A stretch of 64,000 bases of DNA from an uncultured bacterium (GTDB lineage: Bacteria; Pseudomonadota; Gammaproteobacteria; Burkholderiales; Burkholderiaceae_C), in assembly GCA_903830565.1 (NCBI GenBank), contig CAIKUF010000085.1:1-64000 (forward strand). Reading direction: 5' to 3'. Within the stretch, counting starts at the first letter, position 1. Each line of letters starts with the position of its first letter. Of this stretch, positions 1 to 8,164 are shown piece by piece. The notes beneath the pieces were generated by a model. It saw nothing but the letters and a program-made list of their open reading frames with translations, searched no databases and was not told the origin of the DNA. The translations under genes and the position numbers were made by a program.

Positions 1-318
1 GTCGGCGCCGATCATCCTGGCGGCAAGTTCCGGGGCGCGACGATTCTGGCCGCGATGTGGCTGCTCGTCATCCTGGCCGGGCTTGCCGACACGCCGCCGA
101 TCAGCCGCAAGTGGCTGCGCAGCGTGCTCGTCGCCGGGCCGCTGGTGTTCGTCGCCATCGGCTTCGTCGGCGTCGTCGCGGCCGGCGCGTTCCTGGCCTA
201 TCCCGAGGGCTTGGCCAAGCCCTTGATCCTCGTTATCGAGGCGGCGTTGCTGCCGACGCTCGCGCTGACGCTGGCCTTGCTGCTGGCCGGCGCGCCTCAG
301 CGCGCGGAGCCGCGATGA
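1..318 (+). CDS. MnhB/MrpB-like cation/proton antiporter subunit, 3' part
   Basis: The reading frame is open from the first base, so the start lies outside the window. The visible 105 residues begin with a GADHPGGKF motif, the MrpB-type signature near a loop before a membrane helix. Two to three hydrophobic helices and a short basic tail follow. MrpB is a small membrane subunit of multisubunit Na+(K+)/H+ antiporters in the cytoplasmic membrane. The stop codon overlaps the ATG of the next gene (ATGA), so the two are translationally coupled. Family assignment rests on the motif and on the C and D subunits that follow. Cation specificity cannot be read from sequence. Subunits A, E, F and G are not downstream and would have to be upstream. 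Confidence 0.75.
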   Translation, partial: VGADHPGGKFRGATILAAMWLLVILAGLADTPPISRKWLRSVLVAGPLVFVAIGFVGVVAAGAFLAYPEGLAKPLILVIEAALLPTLALTLALLLAGAPQRAEPR

Positions 319-647
319 ACGCGGCCACGCTGTTCGGCTTCTCTGCGTCGGTGCTGATCGGCCTGGGCATCTTCGGCATGCTGGTGAACCCGCAGCCGCT
401 GCGCAAGATCCTCTCCTTCAACGTGATCGGCTGCGGCGTATTTTTGCTGTTAGGCAGCATCGCGCGCCGCGGCGCAGCGCTGGGCATGGGCGGCGACCCG
501 GTGCCACAGGCCTTGCTGATCACCGGCATCGTCGTCGCCTTCTCGGCGACGGCGCTGGCGGTCGCGGTTTTGCTCCGTCTGTACGACGTAACCGGCTCGG
601 TCACGCTCGCCTCCGACGCGCCGGCCGGCGACAAGGGCAAAGCCTGA
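315..647 (+). CDS. mnhC: MnhC/MrpC-like antiporter subunit (NuoK-like)
   Basis: The product is a 110-residue, three-helix membrane protein of the NuoK/MrpC family. It starts with the ATG that overlaps the previous stop. The usual features are present: an N-terminal helix with G-x-G-x-F-G, a middle helix running into a 'SFNVIGCGVFLL'-type segment, and a third helix after a conserved 'DPVPQALLITGIVV' stretch. That last stretch is the hallmark of MrpC (DPLPQALVLTAIVI in other members). In the Mrp complex it sits between the B and D subunits and contributes to the ion path. Its stop overlaps the start of the next gene (TGATG). Confidence 0.85.
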   Translation: MNAATLFGFSASVLIGLGIFGMLVNPQPLRKILSFNVIGCGVFLLLGSIARRGAALGMGGDPVPQALLITGIVVAFSATALAVAVLLRLYDVTGSVTLASDAPAGDKGKA

Positions 648-2398
648 TGCCGTCCCATTCCCTGACGACCCCCGGCGGCCTGCTGCTCGCGCTGTCGGTG
701 CTGGTTCCGTTTCTCGGCGTGATGGTCGGCCTCGTGCTCGGCGGTCGCAACGCGCAACGCGTCGCGCTGGCGACGCTGGTGCTCGGCCTCGTCATCGCGC
801 TCGGCATCGCCGACGCGCTGCTGCACTCGGGCCAGACCGTCGTCTACCTGCTCGGAGGCTGGGCGCCACCGCTCGGCGTTGCGCTGCGTGCGGACGCTCT
901 GTCGGCAGTGATGTTGGTCGCGGTTGCGGTCGTGATCTGCGGCATCGGTGTCTACGCCTGCGGCGACTTCGGCACGCCCACCGGCGAGAAGGAGGCGCGC
1001 GCGCCGCTGACCTTCTGGCTGCTGCTGCTGGCGGTGTGGGGGTCGCTGAACCTCGTGTTCGTCAGCGGCGATCTGTTCACGCTTTACGTCGCGCTCGAGC
1101 TATTGACTTTCGCGGGCGTGCCGCTGGTCTGCCTCGACGGACGCGGCGAGACGCTGCGCGCCGCGCTGCGCTACTTGCTGTTCGCGCTCCTCGGCTCGGT
1201 GTTCTACCTGCTCGGCGCGGTGCTGCTCTACGGCGCCTACGGCACGCTGGACATCGCGCTGCTGGCCGCGCAGGTTCGCGCCGAGCCCGTCACTTGGGCA
1301 GCGGCGGCGCTGATGACGACCGGGCTGCTCGCTAAGACAGCCCTGTTCCCGCTGCACATGTGGCTGCCGCCCGCACACGCCGGCGCGCCGGCCGCGGCGA
1401 GCGCGGTGCTCTCGGCACTGGTCATCAAAGGCTCGTGGTTCCTGGTCGTGCGTCTGTGGTTCGACGTCATGCCCGGCGTGGTCACGCTGCCGGCGGCGCA
1501 ATTGCTCGCGGGATTGGGGGCGACGGCAATCGTCGTCGGCAGCGTCGTCGCACTTCGGCAGGAGCGACTGAAGCTGCTCGTCGCGTATTCGACGATGGCG
1601 CAGATCGGCTACCTGTTCCTGATGTTCCCGCTCGCCTTCGATGCTGCCACCGGCGCGATGGTGCACGGCGCGGCGCTGACGGGCGGGCTGCTGCAGACCG
1701 TGTCGCATGCGACCGCCAAGGCCGGCATGTTCATGGCGGCCGGCCTCGTCTACGCGGCGCTCGGCCACGACCGCATCGCCGACCTGGCTGGCGTCGCGCG
1801 CGCGATGCCGGTCACCGTGCTCGCCTTTGCCGTCTCGGGCCTGGCGCTGATGGGCGTCGTTCCGAGCGGCGCCTATCTGGCGAAAAAGCTGATGCTCGGC
1901 GCCGCCGCGAGCAGTGGGCAGGACTGGCTGACGGTCGTTCTGCAGGGTGGCGCGGTGTTCACGGCCGGCTATGTGGTGCTGGTGCTGGTGAGCATGTTGC
2001 GTCGGCCTGGGGATCCCGTGGTGATGGTCAAGCGCGTGCCGCGTACGTCGGAATTCGCGGCGCTGGGCCTTGCCGTTTGTTCGCTTTTGCTGGCCTTGGC
2101 TACCCTGGGGCCGTTGCCAGGCAACCTGATATCGAACCCCCTCGCGCCGAAGGAACTCGCCACCACGCTGCTGGTGTTTATGGGCGGCGTGCTGCTGGCG
2201 CTAGGGTTGTCGCGCCGCTCGCTGCTGGCGCCCGATCGCGATGCTGCCGCGGTGCATGGCAATGAGCTTCGCGGCGTCGCGGTTGCGCTGGGCGTTGCAG
2301 CAGAGCAGGCCGATGCCTTCGTTCGCCGCTGGCCGTCGGCGAGCGTCGCGATGCTCACGCTGGCCGCGCTGTTCGCCTGGCTGCTTGCCGCGCACTGA
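647..2398 (+). CDS. mnhD: MnhD/MrpD-like antiporter subunit (NuoN/NuoM family)
   Basis: The product is a 583-residue polytopic membrane protein of the proton-translocating NADH-dehydrogenase subunit family (proton_antipo_M domain). It carries the conserved Glu in 'YVALELLTFAGVPLV', the Lys in 'LLAKTALFPLHMWLPPAH' and a further Lys in 'LSALVIKG', the charged residues expected along the ion channel. It is longer than most MrpD proteins (about 500 residues), with extra hydrophobic sequence at the C-terminus. It overlaps the C subunit gene by one base and is followed after 31 bp by an amino acid transporter. Family membership is clear. Whether the complex moves Na+, K+ or only H+ is unknown. Confidence 0.85.
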   Translation: MPSHSLTTPGGLLLALSVLVPFLGVMVGLVLGGRNAQRVALATLVLGLVIALGIADALLHSGQTVVYLLGGWAPPLGVALRADALSAVMLVAVAVVICGIGVYACGDFGTPTGEKEARAPLTFWLLLLAVWGSLNLVFVSGDLFTLYVALELLTFAGVPLVCLDGRGETLRAALRYLLFALLGSVFYLLGAVLLYGAYGTLDIALLAAQVRAEPVTWAAAALMTTGLLAKTALFPLHMWLPPAHAGAPAAASAVLSALVIKGSWFLVVRLWFDVMPGVVTLPAAQLLAGLGATAIVVGSVVALRQERLKLLVAYSTMAQIGYLFLMFPLAFDAATGAMVHGAALTGGLLQTVSHATAKAGMFMAAGLVYAALGHDRIADLAGVARAMPVTVLAFAVSGLALMGVVPSGAYLAKKLMLGAAASSGQDWLTVVLQGGAVFTAGYVVLVLVSMLRRPGDPVVMVKRVPRTSEFAALGLAVCSLLLALATLGPLPGNLISNPLAPKELATTLLVFMGGVLLALGLSRRSLLAPDRDAAAVHGNELRGVAVALGVAAEQADAFVRRWPSASVAMLTLAALFAWLLAAH

Positions 2399-2429
2399 CG
2401 CAGCCGGCGCGACTCGAAACTTCCCCGCA

Positions 2430-3851
2430 ATGACCGATTCCCAAGACGCCAAGCTCTCACGCGGCGCGCTTGTCGCGCTGGTCGTCGGTTCGATGGTCGG
2501 CGCGGGCATCTTCACGCTGCCTGCGGCATTCGGCCGCACCACCGGCGCGCTGGGCGCGTTCATCGCCTGGGGCATCGCGGGCCTCGGGATGCTGATGCTG
2601 GCGTTCGTGTTCCAGACGCTGTCGCGCCGTCGGCCCGACATCGACGCCGGCATCTACGCCTATGCCAAGGCGGGCTTCGGCAACTACCCGGGCTTTGCCG
2701 CCGCCTTCGGCTACTGGATTGCGTGCTGCCTCGCATGCCTGTCGTGCGTGGTGCTGATCAAGGCGACGCTGGGCCAGTTCTTCGACGTCTTCGGCGACGG
2801 CTCGACGCCGGTGGCCATCGCGAGCGCGAGCCTGATGCTGTGGGGCGTGCATGCACTCGTGCTGCGCGGCGTCAAGCAGGCGGCGGCACTCAACACCATC
2901 GCCACGGTGGCGAAGACGGTTCCGATCGGCATCTTCGTCGTCGTCGTCATCGCAGGCTTCAAGGCCGACATGTTCGCGCTCAACTTCTGGGGCGGCGATG
3001 AGGCCAGCGTGGCGAGCCAGGTGCGCGACACGATGTTGGTCACGGTGTTCGTGTTCGTCGGCATCGAAGGCGCGAGCGTTTATTCGCGCTATGCGAAGGA
3101 CCGCAACGACGTCGGCACCGCCACCGTGCTCGGCTTCCTCGGCGTGCTGTGCCTGTTGATGCTGGTGACCATCCTCTCCTACGGCGTGCTGCTGCGCCCG
3201 GATCTGGCCGCCCTGGCCAACCCGTCGATGGCCGGCGTGATGGAGGCCATCGTCGGCCCGTGGGGGCGCGTGTTCGTCAGCGTCGGGTTGATCGTCTCGG
3301 TGCTCGGCAACTATTTGTCATGGACGCTGCTCGCCGCCGAGCTGCTGCATTCGGCAGCACAGAACGACACCATGCCGACGCTGCTGGCACGCGAGAACGC
3401 CAACCGCGTGCCCCACGTCGCGCTGTGGATGACGACGCTCGCGATCCAGATCTTCCTTGTCGTCACCTCGTTCGCCGAGTCCGCGTTCACGCTCGCGCTG
3501 AAGATGACGAGTTCGATGGTGCTCGTACCCTATCTTCTCGTCGCGGCCTATGGATTCAAACTCGCTGTCACAGGCGAAGCCTATGCGGCCGACGGTCGCG
3601 GCCGAAAGGTCGACATGGTGCGCGGCGCACTGGCCACCGTCTACGCGGCCGGGATGCTCTACGCCGGTGGCCTCAAGTTTCTACTCCTCTCGGCGCTGCT
3701 GTACGCGCCCGGCACCGTGCTCTATGTTCTGGTGCGGCGAGAGCGCAAAGCACGTGTGTTCACAGGTGCCGAGCGGGTCGTCTTCGGCGCCATCTGCTTC
3801 GCCGCGATGGTGGCGTTGGCCGCGCTGATTTCCGGCGCGATCGTCATCTGA
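2430..3851 (+). CDS. APC-family basic amino acid/polyamine antiporter
   Basis: The product is a 473-residue APC-superfamily permease with about twelve hydrophobic segments. The N-terminal motif 'VGSMVGAGIFTLP' is the substrate-binding G-S/A-x-x-G-x-G-I-F element of helix 1. The overall pattern (YAKAGFGNYPGF, later 'NYLSWTLLAAELLHSAA') resembles the arginine/ornithine and lysine/cadaverine antiporter group (ArcD/CadB type, APA family). The ATG at 2430 is preferred over upstream in-frame codons because those lie inside mnhD and would add 63 residues of out-of-frame sequence. It starts 31 bp after mnhD and is probably on the same transcript. Exact substrates are inferred. A basic amino acid decarboxylase is encoded at 26327 but is not adjacent. 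Confidence 0.8.
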   Translation: MTDSQDAKLSRGALVALVVGSMVGAGIFTLPAAFGRTTGALGAFIAWGIAGLGMLMLAFVFQTLSRRRPDIDAGIYAYAKAGFGNYPGFAAAFGYWIACCLACLSCVVLIKATLGQFFDVFGDGSTPVAIASASLMLWGVHALVLRGVKQAAALNTIATVAKTVPIGIFVVVVIAGFKADMFALNFWGGDEASVASQVRDTMLVTVFVFVGIEGASVYSRYAKDRNDVGTATVLGFLGVLCLLMLVTILSYGVLLRPDLAALANPSMAGVMEAIVGPWGRVFVSVGLIVSVLGNYLSWTLLAAELLHSAAQNDTMPTLLARENANRVPHVALWMTTLAIQIFLVVTSFAESAFTLALKMTSSMVLVPYLLVAAYGFKLAVTGEAYAADGRGRKVDMVRGALATVYAAGMLYAGGLKFLLLSALLYAPGTVLYVLVRRERKARVFTGAERVVFGAICFAAMVALAALISGAIVI

Positions 3852-3863
3852 CGACGGGCATCA

Positions 3864-3891
3864 CCGGCGCGGTGCCCAAGGCCCGCGCCGG
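3864..3891. terminator. Hairpin between convergent genes
   Basis: Perfect 9-bp inverted repeat (CCGGCGCGG/CCGCGCCGG) with a 10-nt loop, lying between the stop of the APC permease and the stop of the reverse-strand lipoprotein gene. There is no U-tract on either side. It could act as a bidirectional transcript end or simply stabilise 3' ends. Confidence 0.4.
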
Positions 3892-3899
3892 CGAGGGTC

Positions 3900-4124
3900 T
3901 TACTGCTGGTTGCTGCCGCGGATATTGCCGGCAATGGCGCCTGCCGCTCCGCCGATGGCCGCACCGGTCCAGGCGTTGCCGCCCGAGATTGCCGCGATGC
4001 CCGCACCGGAGGCGGCGCCTATCCCGGCACCGCTCATCGTTCCCTGCTGCTGCGGGGTCATGTTCGTGCAACCGATCATTCCGGCCAAGGCCGCGACGGC
4101 CGCTATCAGTCGAATGTGCTTCAT
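3900..4124 (-). CDS. Small glycine-zipper lipoprotein
   Basis: A 74-residue protein with an N-terminal lipoprotein signal (MKHIRLIAAVAALAGMIGC, lipobox ending at Cys19), so it should be lipidated and membrane anchored. The mature part is a short Gln-rich linker followed by GAGIGAASGAGIAAISGG and GAAIGGAAGAIAGNIRG, a glycine-zipper pattern as in YMGG/OmpA-like glycine-zipper proteins. Such proteins are found in the envelope, but their function is mostly unknown. It lies 20 bp downstream of another exported protein gene on the same strand, and the two may share a transcript. Confidence 0.75.
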   Translation of the reverse strand: MKHIRLIAAVAALAGMIGCTNMTPQQQGTMSGAGIGAASGAGIAAISGGNAWTGAAIGGAAGAIAGNIRGSNQQ

Positions 4125-4144
4125 GATTCGCCTTTCGCCTTTCG

Positions 4145-4516
4145 TCATTTGGCTTGCTTGAGTCCGGGAAGGACGATTTCGAACCAGAGCGTTTCCAGCA
4201 CCGGTCGCTGAAGCTTGCCCGGATTGGCGGCGTACCACGCGTCGAGCTTGGCGCGCACGCTGTCGAGCGTCTGGCCTTGCAAGCCCTTGAGTTCTCGCGG
4301 GACAAGGCTTTGGACATCCGTGGGCTTGTTCGCCGCCTGATAGGCCGCCTCGACTTGAAGGACGTTGGCGACACCGACCAGATAGGCCTTCTTGACCTGT
4401 TCGGTCGACTGCGTCCACAAGTCGCCATTGACCAGCGGAATCTCTTGCGCCTGCGCAGCGCCCGCGACCACCGCCAAGGCGATGCACGCAGCGAGCAAGC
4501 TTGATTTCATCTTCAT
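4145..4516 (-). CDS. Periplasmic protein of unknown function
   Basis: A 123-residue protein with a clear Sec signal peptide (MKMKSSLLAACIALAVVAGAAQA, cleavage after AQA) and a soluble mature part of about 100 residues with no cysteine. The mature part looks helical (YLVGVANVLQVEAAYQAAN, then LDSVRAKLDAWYAANPGKL). The start is set by a GGAGG ribosome site 6 bases before the ATG at 4516. The upstream in-frame codon is TTG and would fall inside that site. No family is recognised with confidence. The adjacent small lipoprotein suggests an envelope role, but nothing more specific is supported. Confidence 0.7.
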   Translation of the reverse strand: MKMKSSLLAACIALAVVAGAAQAQEIPLVNGDLWTQSTEQVKKAYLVGVANVLQVEAAYQAANKPTDVQSLVPRELKGLQGQTLDSVRAKLDAWYAANPGKLQRPVLETLWFEIVLPGLKQAK

Positions 4517-4668
4517 CGCATCCTCCAAAGGTTTCCAACGTTGAATCGACTGCCGGCGCGCGGCCGCAGATGCCGCGTGCTAACACCAGACATGCTTATG
4601 CAAACCGAACGTCCGCCTGTCCTCGAATCATTGTCGACGGATTTCCGATCGCGCGCCCTGCAAAGGCA

Positions 4669-4704
4669 AGACCCGGTAAATTGCGGGGTCATTGCGCCGG
4701 GTCT
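4669..4704 (-). terminator. Inverted repeat over the end of the mscS-type gene
   Basis: AGACCCGG and CCGGGTCT form an 8-bp inverted repeat spanning the channel gene's stop codon, with a 20-nt loop. No U-run follows on the reverse strand, so a terminator function is only a possibility. Confidence 0.3.
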
Positions 4705-7199
4705 GGTGCTGTTGCCGGCCCGGCGGTCGGCGCGGCGGCGTTCAAAGCCTCGGCCGCATCCTTGGAGACCATCCGCACATGCAGGTCGCGCTGCGGCATC
4801 GGGACCTCGATGCCGGCCGCGGCCAAGCCTTCCCGGACCTTGATGGCGAGCCTGCTGCGCACCTCGACCCAGTCGGAGCGCTCTGTTGTCCACGCCCTGA
4901 GGCTGAACTCCAGCGCACCGGGCGACAGAAGCGTCAGGATCGCGAAAGGTGCGGGCGAGAACGAGACGCCATCGACCTTGCTCGCGATCTCGACCAGCAG
5001 ATCGATCGTTCGCTGCGGGTCGACGCGGTACGCCGTCGAAACCTCGATGCTGACTCTGCGCCGCGTGCCGCTGAAGGTCCAGTTCACCAGCTTGTCGGCG
5101 ACCAGCATGCCGTTCGGCACGACGACATCGGCGCCGTCGAAAGTGCGCACGATGGTGGCCCGCATGCCGATGTCGCGCACCGTGCCCGAGATCAGCGCCA
5201 CGTCGACGACGTCGCCGGGCTGGATGGGCCGCTCGAACATCAGAATCATCCCGGCAACGAAGTTCCTGACCACGTCCTGCAGGCCGAAGCCGATGCCGAC
5301 GCCTAAAGCGCCGAAGATGATCGCCAGTTGCCCGAGCTGTATGCCCGCCGCGGCGAGCGCCATCATCAGGCCCACGAACAGAATGCTGTAGTAGCTCAGC
5401 GTCGAGATGCTGTTGCCCACGCCGCGCGGTAGCGCGAGCGACGGCAACAGGTCTTCGGCGAGCAACATGCGAATCGTCTTCGCAAACCAGAACGCCAGCC
5501 AGGTCGCGATAGTGAACGACACGACCCCCCCAAGGCTGAGCGACAGCGAGCCGACCTGGAACGCGTACGTCAGCACGGACCCGAGAAAGTCGAACAGCGG
5601 GCGATAGACGCGGAAGGCCTGCAAGGTGTAGACAGCCCACACGGCGACCATCGCCGTGTGCCACAGCCTGGTCGCCAGCGGGATCAAGGTGCCCGCCCGA
5701 CGCCCGGCCATACGCGAAAGCGCTGGTTCGGAAATCACGACCTGGAGCAGCGCCACCAGCACCGTGCTGCCGGCGTACATGGCCAGGGCGACGTAGCTGC
5801 TGTCGAGAAGGGCGCCGGTGAGCATGGTCGCGAGCGAGACGTTGCCGAGGACGTTCGAGCCCACGGACGCGAGAAGCACGGCGCACGTCAGCCACAACAG
5901 AACACTGACGATCCGTTCCGTCGGCGCCAGGGCAGCTTCCGAGGCCTGGCGACGGTCGCGGATCATCCGCCAGACCAGCGTCAGCAGCATGAGCAGGTTG
6001 ATGCCCAGCAGCACACCGCGATACAAGACTTGGTTGCCTAGCATCAGGGATGCCACCGCATTGAGAAAGTAGAAAACCGCGCTCAAGTAGGCCCAGGGGC
6101 CAACGACCGTAAGCACACGCCGCTGCACCAGCGCGAGGATTGGTATCCACGCCAGCAGCATCACTGCATCCTGGCGGATATTGGGCCCCTGAATGTCGTA
6201 AAGCATCGCGCCGAGGAACACCAGCAGCAGCCATGCGGCCCACGGACGTGACAGGGCTCGCATGGAAGGCTCGGTGGCCTGCCCGGCAGCGACCAGCATC
6301 CTGGCGCGATGCCTGAGCCAGACCATGGCCGGCAACAGCAACACCAGGCCGCCCACCAGCGCGGGCAGCCAGCGCAGGTTGGCGGCGTCGTAGTCGCTCG
6401 CGAAGGCACCCTCGATGGCCAGGCTCTTGCGCAGGCCGTTGCCCGCCGACTCGCGCGTCCCGGTGTCATTCATCGCCCGCCACAGGGGCGGCGTATCGAC
6501 GATCAGCAGGCGCCTGTCCTGCTCCTCGACGTTCTCCGACACTGCGGCGATTCCGGCATGCACCTGGTGCGACAGCGCATTGCCCTTGCGAGCCGTGTCG
6601 AGCATTTTTCCGAGCGGCACTCCGACGGCCTTCTCGGCAGCTTCGATCTGGGCGATCAACTCGTCGACGCGCTCCAGCAAGGCTGGCGCCAGACCCGGCG
6701 TCAGGCGAGTCGCCTGCCAGGCCTCGCGGCGGCTGGCCAGTTGCGCCAGATCTTCGGAACTCGTGTTGATGGCTCGCGCAAGGTCGGCCCGCGTCTGCGT
6801 GATCGCCCGGTCGAACAAATGCCAGTGCCGCTGCAGGCTTTCGAGCCGGCGCACCGACAGCATGGCGAGGTCGACGTCGCCGGTCCTCTCGGCGAGATCC
6901 TTCACACCTGAGGCCTGGTCGGCCAAGGTGCGCTCGAAGTGAGAGACGCCATCCTTGGACTGGGTCCGCCTCACGATCGCGTAGACGAACTGTTCATCGG
7001 CGTCCGCGCGTGCTGGAATGTCGGCGGAGGGGATCGCCTGGACGGTCTGTTCGGGCGGCGTGGCCGCAGCGTCGCCTGTGGCAGCGAGCGCCGATGGATC
7101 GTCGGCGACCGCGCATGCGCAGGCGACGAACAGGGCCGTCGCAGCCTGCCGGGCGCCGCGTGCCAAGCCTGGCCTGCAACTCGTGAAGAGCGTTAGCAT
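4689..7199 (-). CDS. Large MscS-family mechanosensitive channel
   Basis: 836 residues. The N-terminal export signal (to about residue 40) is followed by a periplasmic, partly coiled-coil region (about 50-260). About ten membrane helices precede the MscS pore and beta domain (about 600-800). The core motif near residues 635-665 contains GVGIGFGLQDVVRNFVAGM followed by ERPIQPGDVV, the pore-lining helix and start of the cytoplasmic beta domain in MscS/MscK relatives. These large members open under membrane tension during osmotic downshift. The ATG at 7199 is chosen because the frame before it lies in the neighbouring gene and has low-complexity shadow sequence. It sits 25 bp after yihY on the same strand. 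Size and layout are closer to MscK/MscM than to small MscS. Confidence 0.8.
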   Translation of the reverse strand: MLTLFTSCRPGLARGARQAATALFVACACAVADDPSALAATGDAAATPPEQTVQAIPSADIPARADADEQFVYAIVRRTQSKDGVSHFERTLADQASGVKDLAERTGDVDLAMLSVRRLESLQRHWHLFDRAITQTRADLARAINTSSEDLAQLASRREAWQATRLTPGLAPALLERVDELIAQIEAAEKAVGVPLGKMLDTARKGNALSHQVHAGIAAVSENVEEQDRRLLIVDTPPLWRAMNDTGTRESAGNGLRKSLAIEGAFASDYDAANLRWLPALVGGLVLLLPAMVWLRHRARMLVAAGQATEPSMRALSRPWAAWLLLVFLGAMLYDIQGPNIRQDAVMLLAWIPILALVQRRVLTVVGPWAYLSAVFYFLNAVASLMLGNQVLYRGVLLGINLLMLLTLVWRMIRDRRQASEAALAPTERIVSVLLWLTCAVLLASVGSNVLGNVSLATMLTGALLDSSYVALAMYAGSTVLVALLQVVISEPALSRMAGRRAGTLIPLATRLWHTAMVAVWAVYTLQAFRVYRPLFDFLGSVLTYAFQVGSLSLSLGGVVSFTIATWLAFWFAKTIRMLLAEDLLPSLALPRGVGNSISTLSYYSILFVGLMMALAAAGIQLGQLAIIFGALGVGIGFGLQDVVRNFVAGMILMFERPIQPGDVVDVALISGTVRDIGMRATIVRTFDGADVVVPNGMLVADKLVNWTFSGTRRRVSIEVSTAYRVDPQRTIDLLVEIASKVDGVSFSPAPFAILTLLSPGALEFSLRAWTTERSDWVEVRSRLAIKVREGLAAAGIEVPMPQRDLHVRMVSKDAAEALNAAAPTAGPATAPDPAQ

Positions 7200-7224
7200 C
7201 CGTGTGCGCTCGATCGAATGGGAG

Positions 7225-8121
7225 TCAGCCTGCGGCCGAACCGGCGGCAGCCATATGACCCGGCAAGGCCTGCGCCTTGCGCGAGCCGAACTTGTGAGAG
7301 TAGACCCACGTGAATTCCGCTCCGAACAGGAAGATCTGCGCCGAGTAGTAGACCCACAACAGCACGACGATGAGCGATGCCGCGGCGCCGAATCCGGTCG
7401 TGATGCCGCTCCGGCCGATGTAGTGACCAATCAGGGTCTTGCCGACCAGGAACAGCACCGAGGTCACTGCGGCACCAATCCAGACGTCCCTCCAATCGAC
7501 GCGCGCCCGCGGCATGGTCTTGTAGATCAATGCGAACACCCCCATCACCGACCCCACGCTGAGCGCGAGGTTGAAGGCGCCGGTGACGCTGGCCCAACCG
7601 ACGGTCGAAGGATCCCACCACTTGGCGAGCGCCGTCAACCCGGCGCTGAATGCCAATGAAACGATCAGGAGAAAGCCGACTCCGAGGATCATCCCGAACG
7701 ACAGCAGGCGCGCACGAACCAGCCCCCACAGGCCCGAACTCCGCTGGCGCAACGGGGCGCGCCATATGCGGTCGAGGGCGTCCTGCAGTTCCGCCAGCAC
7801 CGAGGTCGCGCCGACGAAGAGAATCAAGAAGCCGATGGCGGTGGGCAAGGCCCGATCGGCAGGCTTCGGGGCGCTTTCGAGCAGGCTTTGCACCGCCAAT
7901 GCGCCCGGTGCGCCGAGCAGGTCCTGCAACTGCACGAAGATCTCGCCGCGCGCGGCTTCCTCGCCGAAGAAGAAGCCCGCGATCGAGATCACGATCAGCA
8001 GCAGCGGGGCGGCAGAGAACATCGTGTAGAACGCCAACGCCGCGCCCATGCTCTGCGCGTAGTCGTGGACCCAGTTCACGGCGGCGTCCTTGAAGAGGTC
8101 GGTGATGTCCCTGAAGCGCAT
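7225..8121 (-). CDS. YihY/BrkB family inner membrane protein
   Basis: A 298-residue membrane protein of the YihY (formerly RbnN/BrkB) family. The N-terminus matches the family pattern, with an amphipathic start, then MGAALAFYTMFSAAPLLLIV and a charged GEEAARGEI segment. Six hydrophobic segments follow, the last containing the usual LLWVYYSAQIFLFGAEFT. Members are cytoplasmic-membrane proteins of unsettled function. The old RNase BN assignment was withdrawn, and BrkB was linked to serum resistance in Bordetella. It lies between an AI-2E family gene and an MscS-type channel on the same strand with gaps of 43 and 25 bp, so the three are probably co-transcribed. Confidence 0.85.
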   Translation of the reverse strand: MRFRDITDLFKDAAVNWVHDYAQSMGAALAFYTMFSAAPLLLIVISIAGFFFGEEAARGEIFVQLQDLLGAPGALAVQSLLESAPKPADRALPTAIGFLILFVGATSVLAELQDALDRIWRAPLRQRSSGLWGLVRARLLSFGMILGVGFLLIVSLAFSAGLTALAKWWDPSTVGWASVTGAFNLALSVGSVMGVFALIYKTMPRARVDWRDVWIGAAVTSVLFLVGKTLIGHYIGRSGITTGFGAAASLIVVLLWVYYSAQIFLFGAEFTWVYSHKFGSRKAQALPGHMAAAGSAAG

Positions 8122-8164
8122 CGTCGAAGGGGGAGTGAGAGGGTTGCACCTGGGCGCCGCCGCT

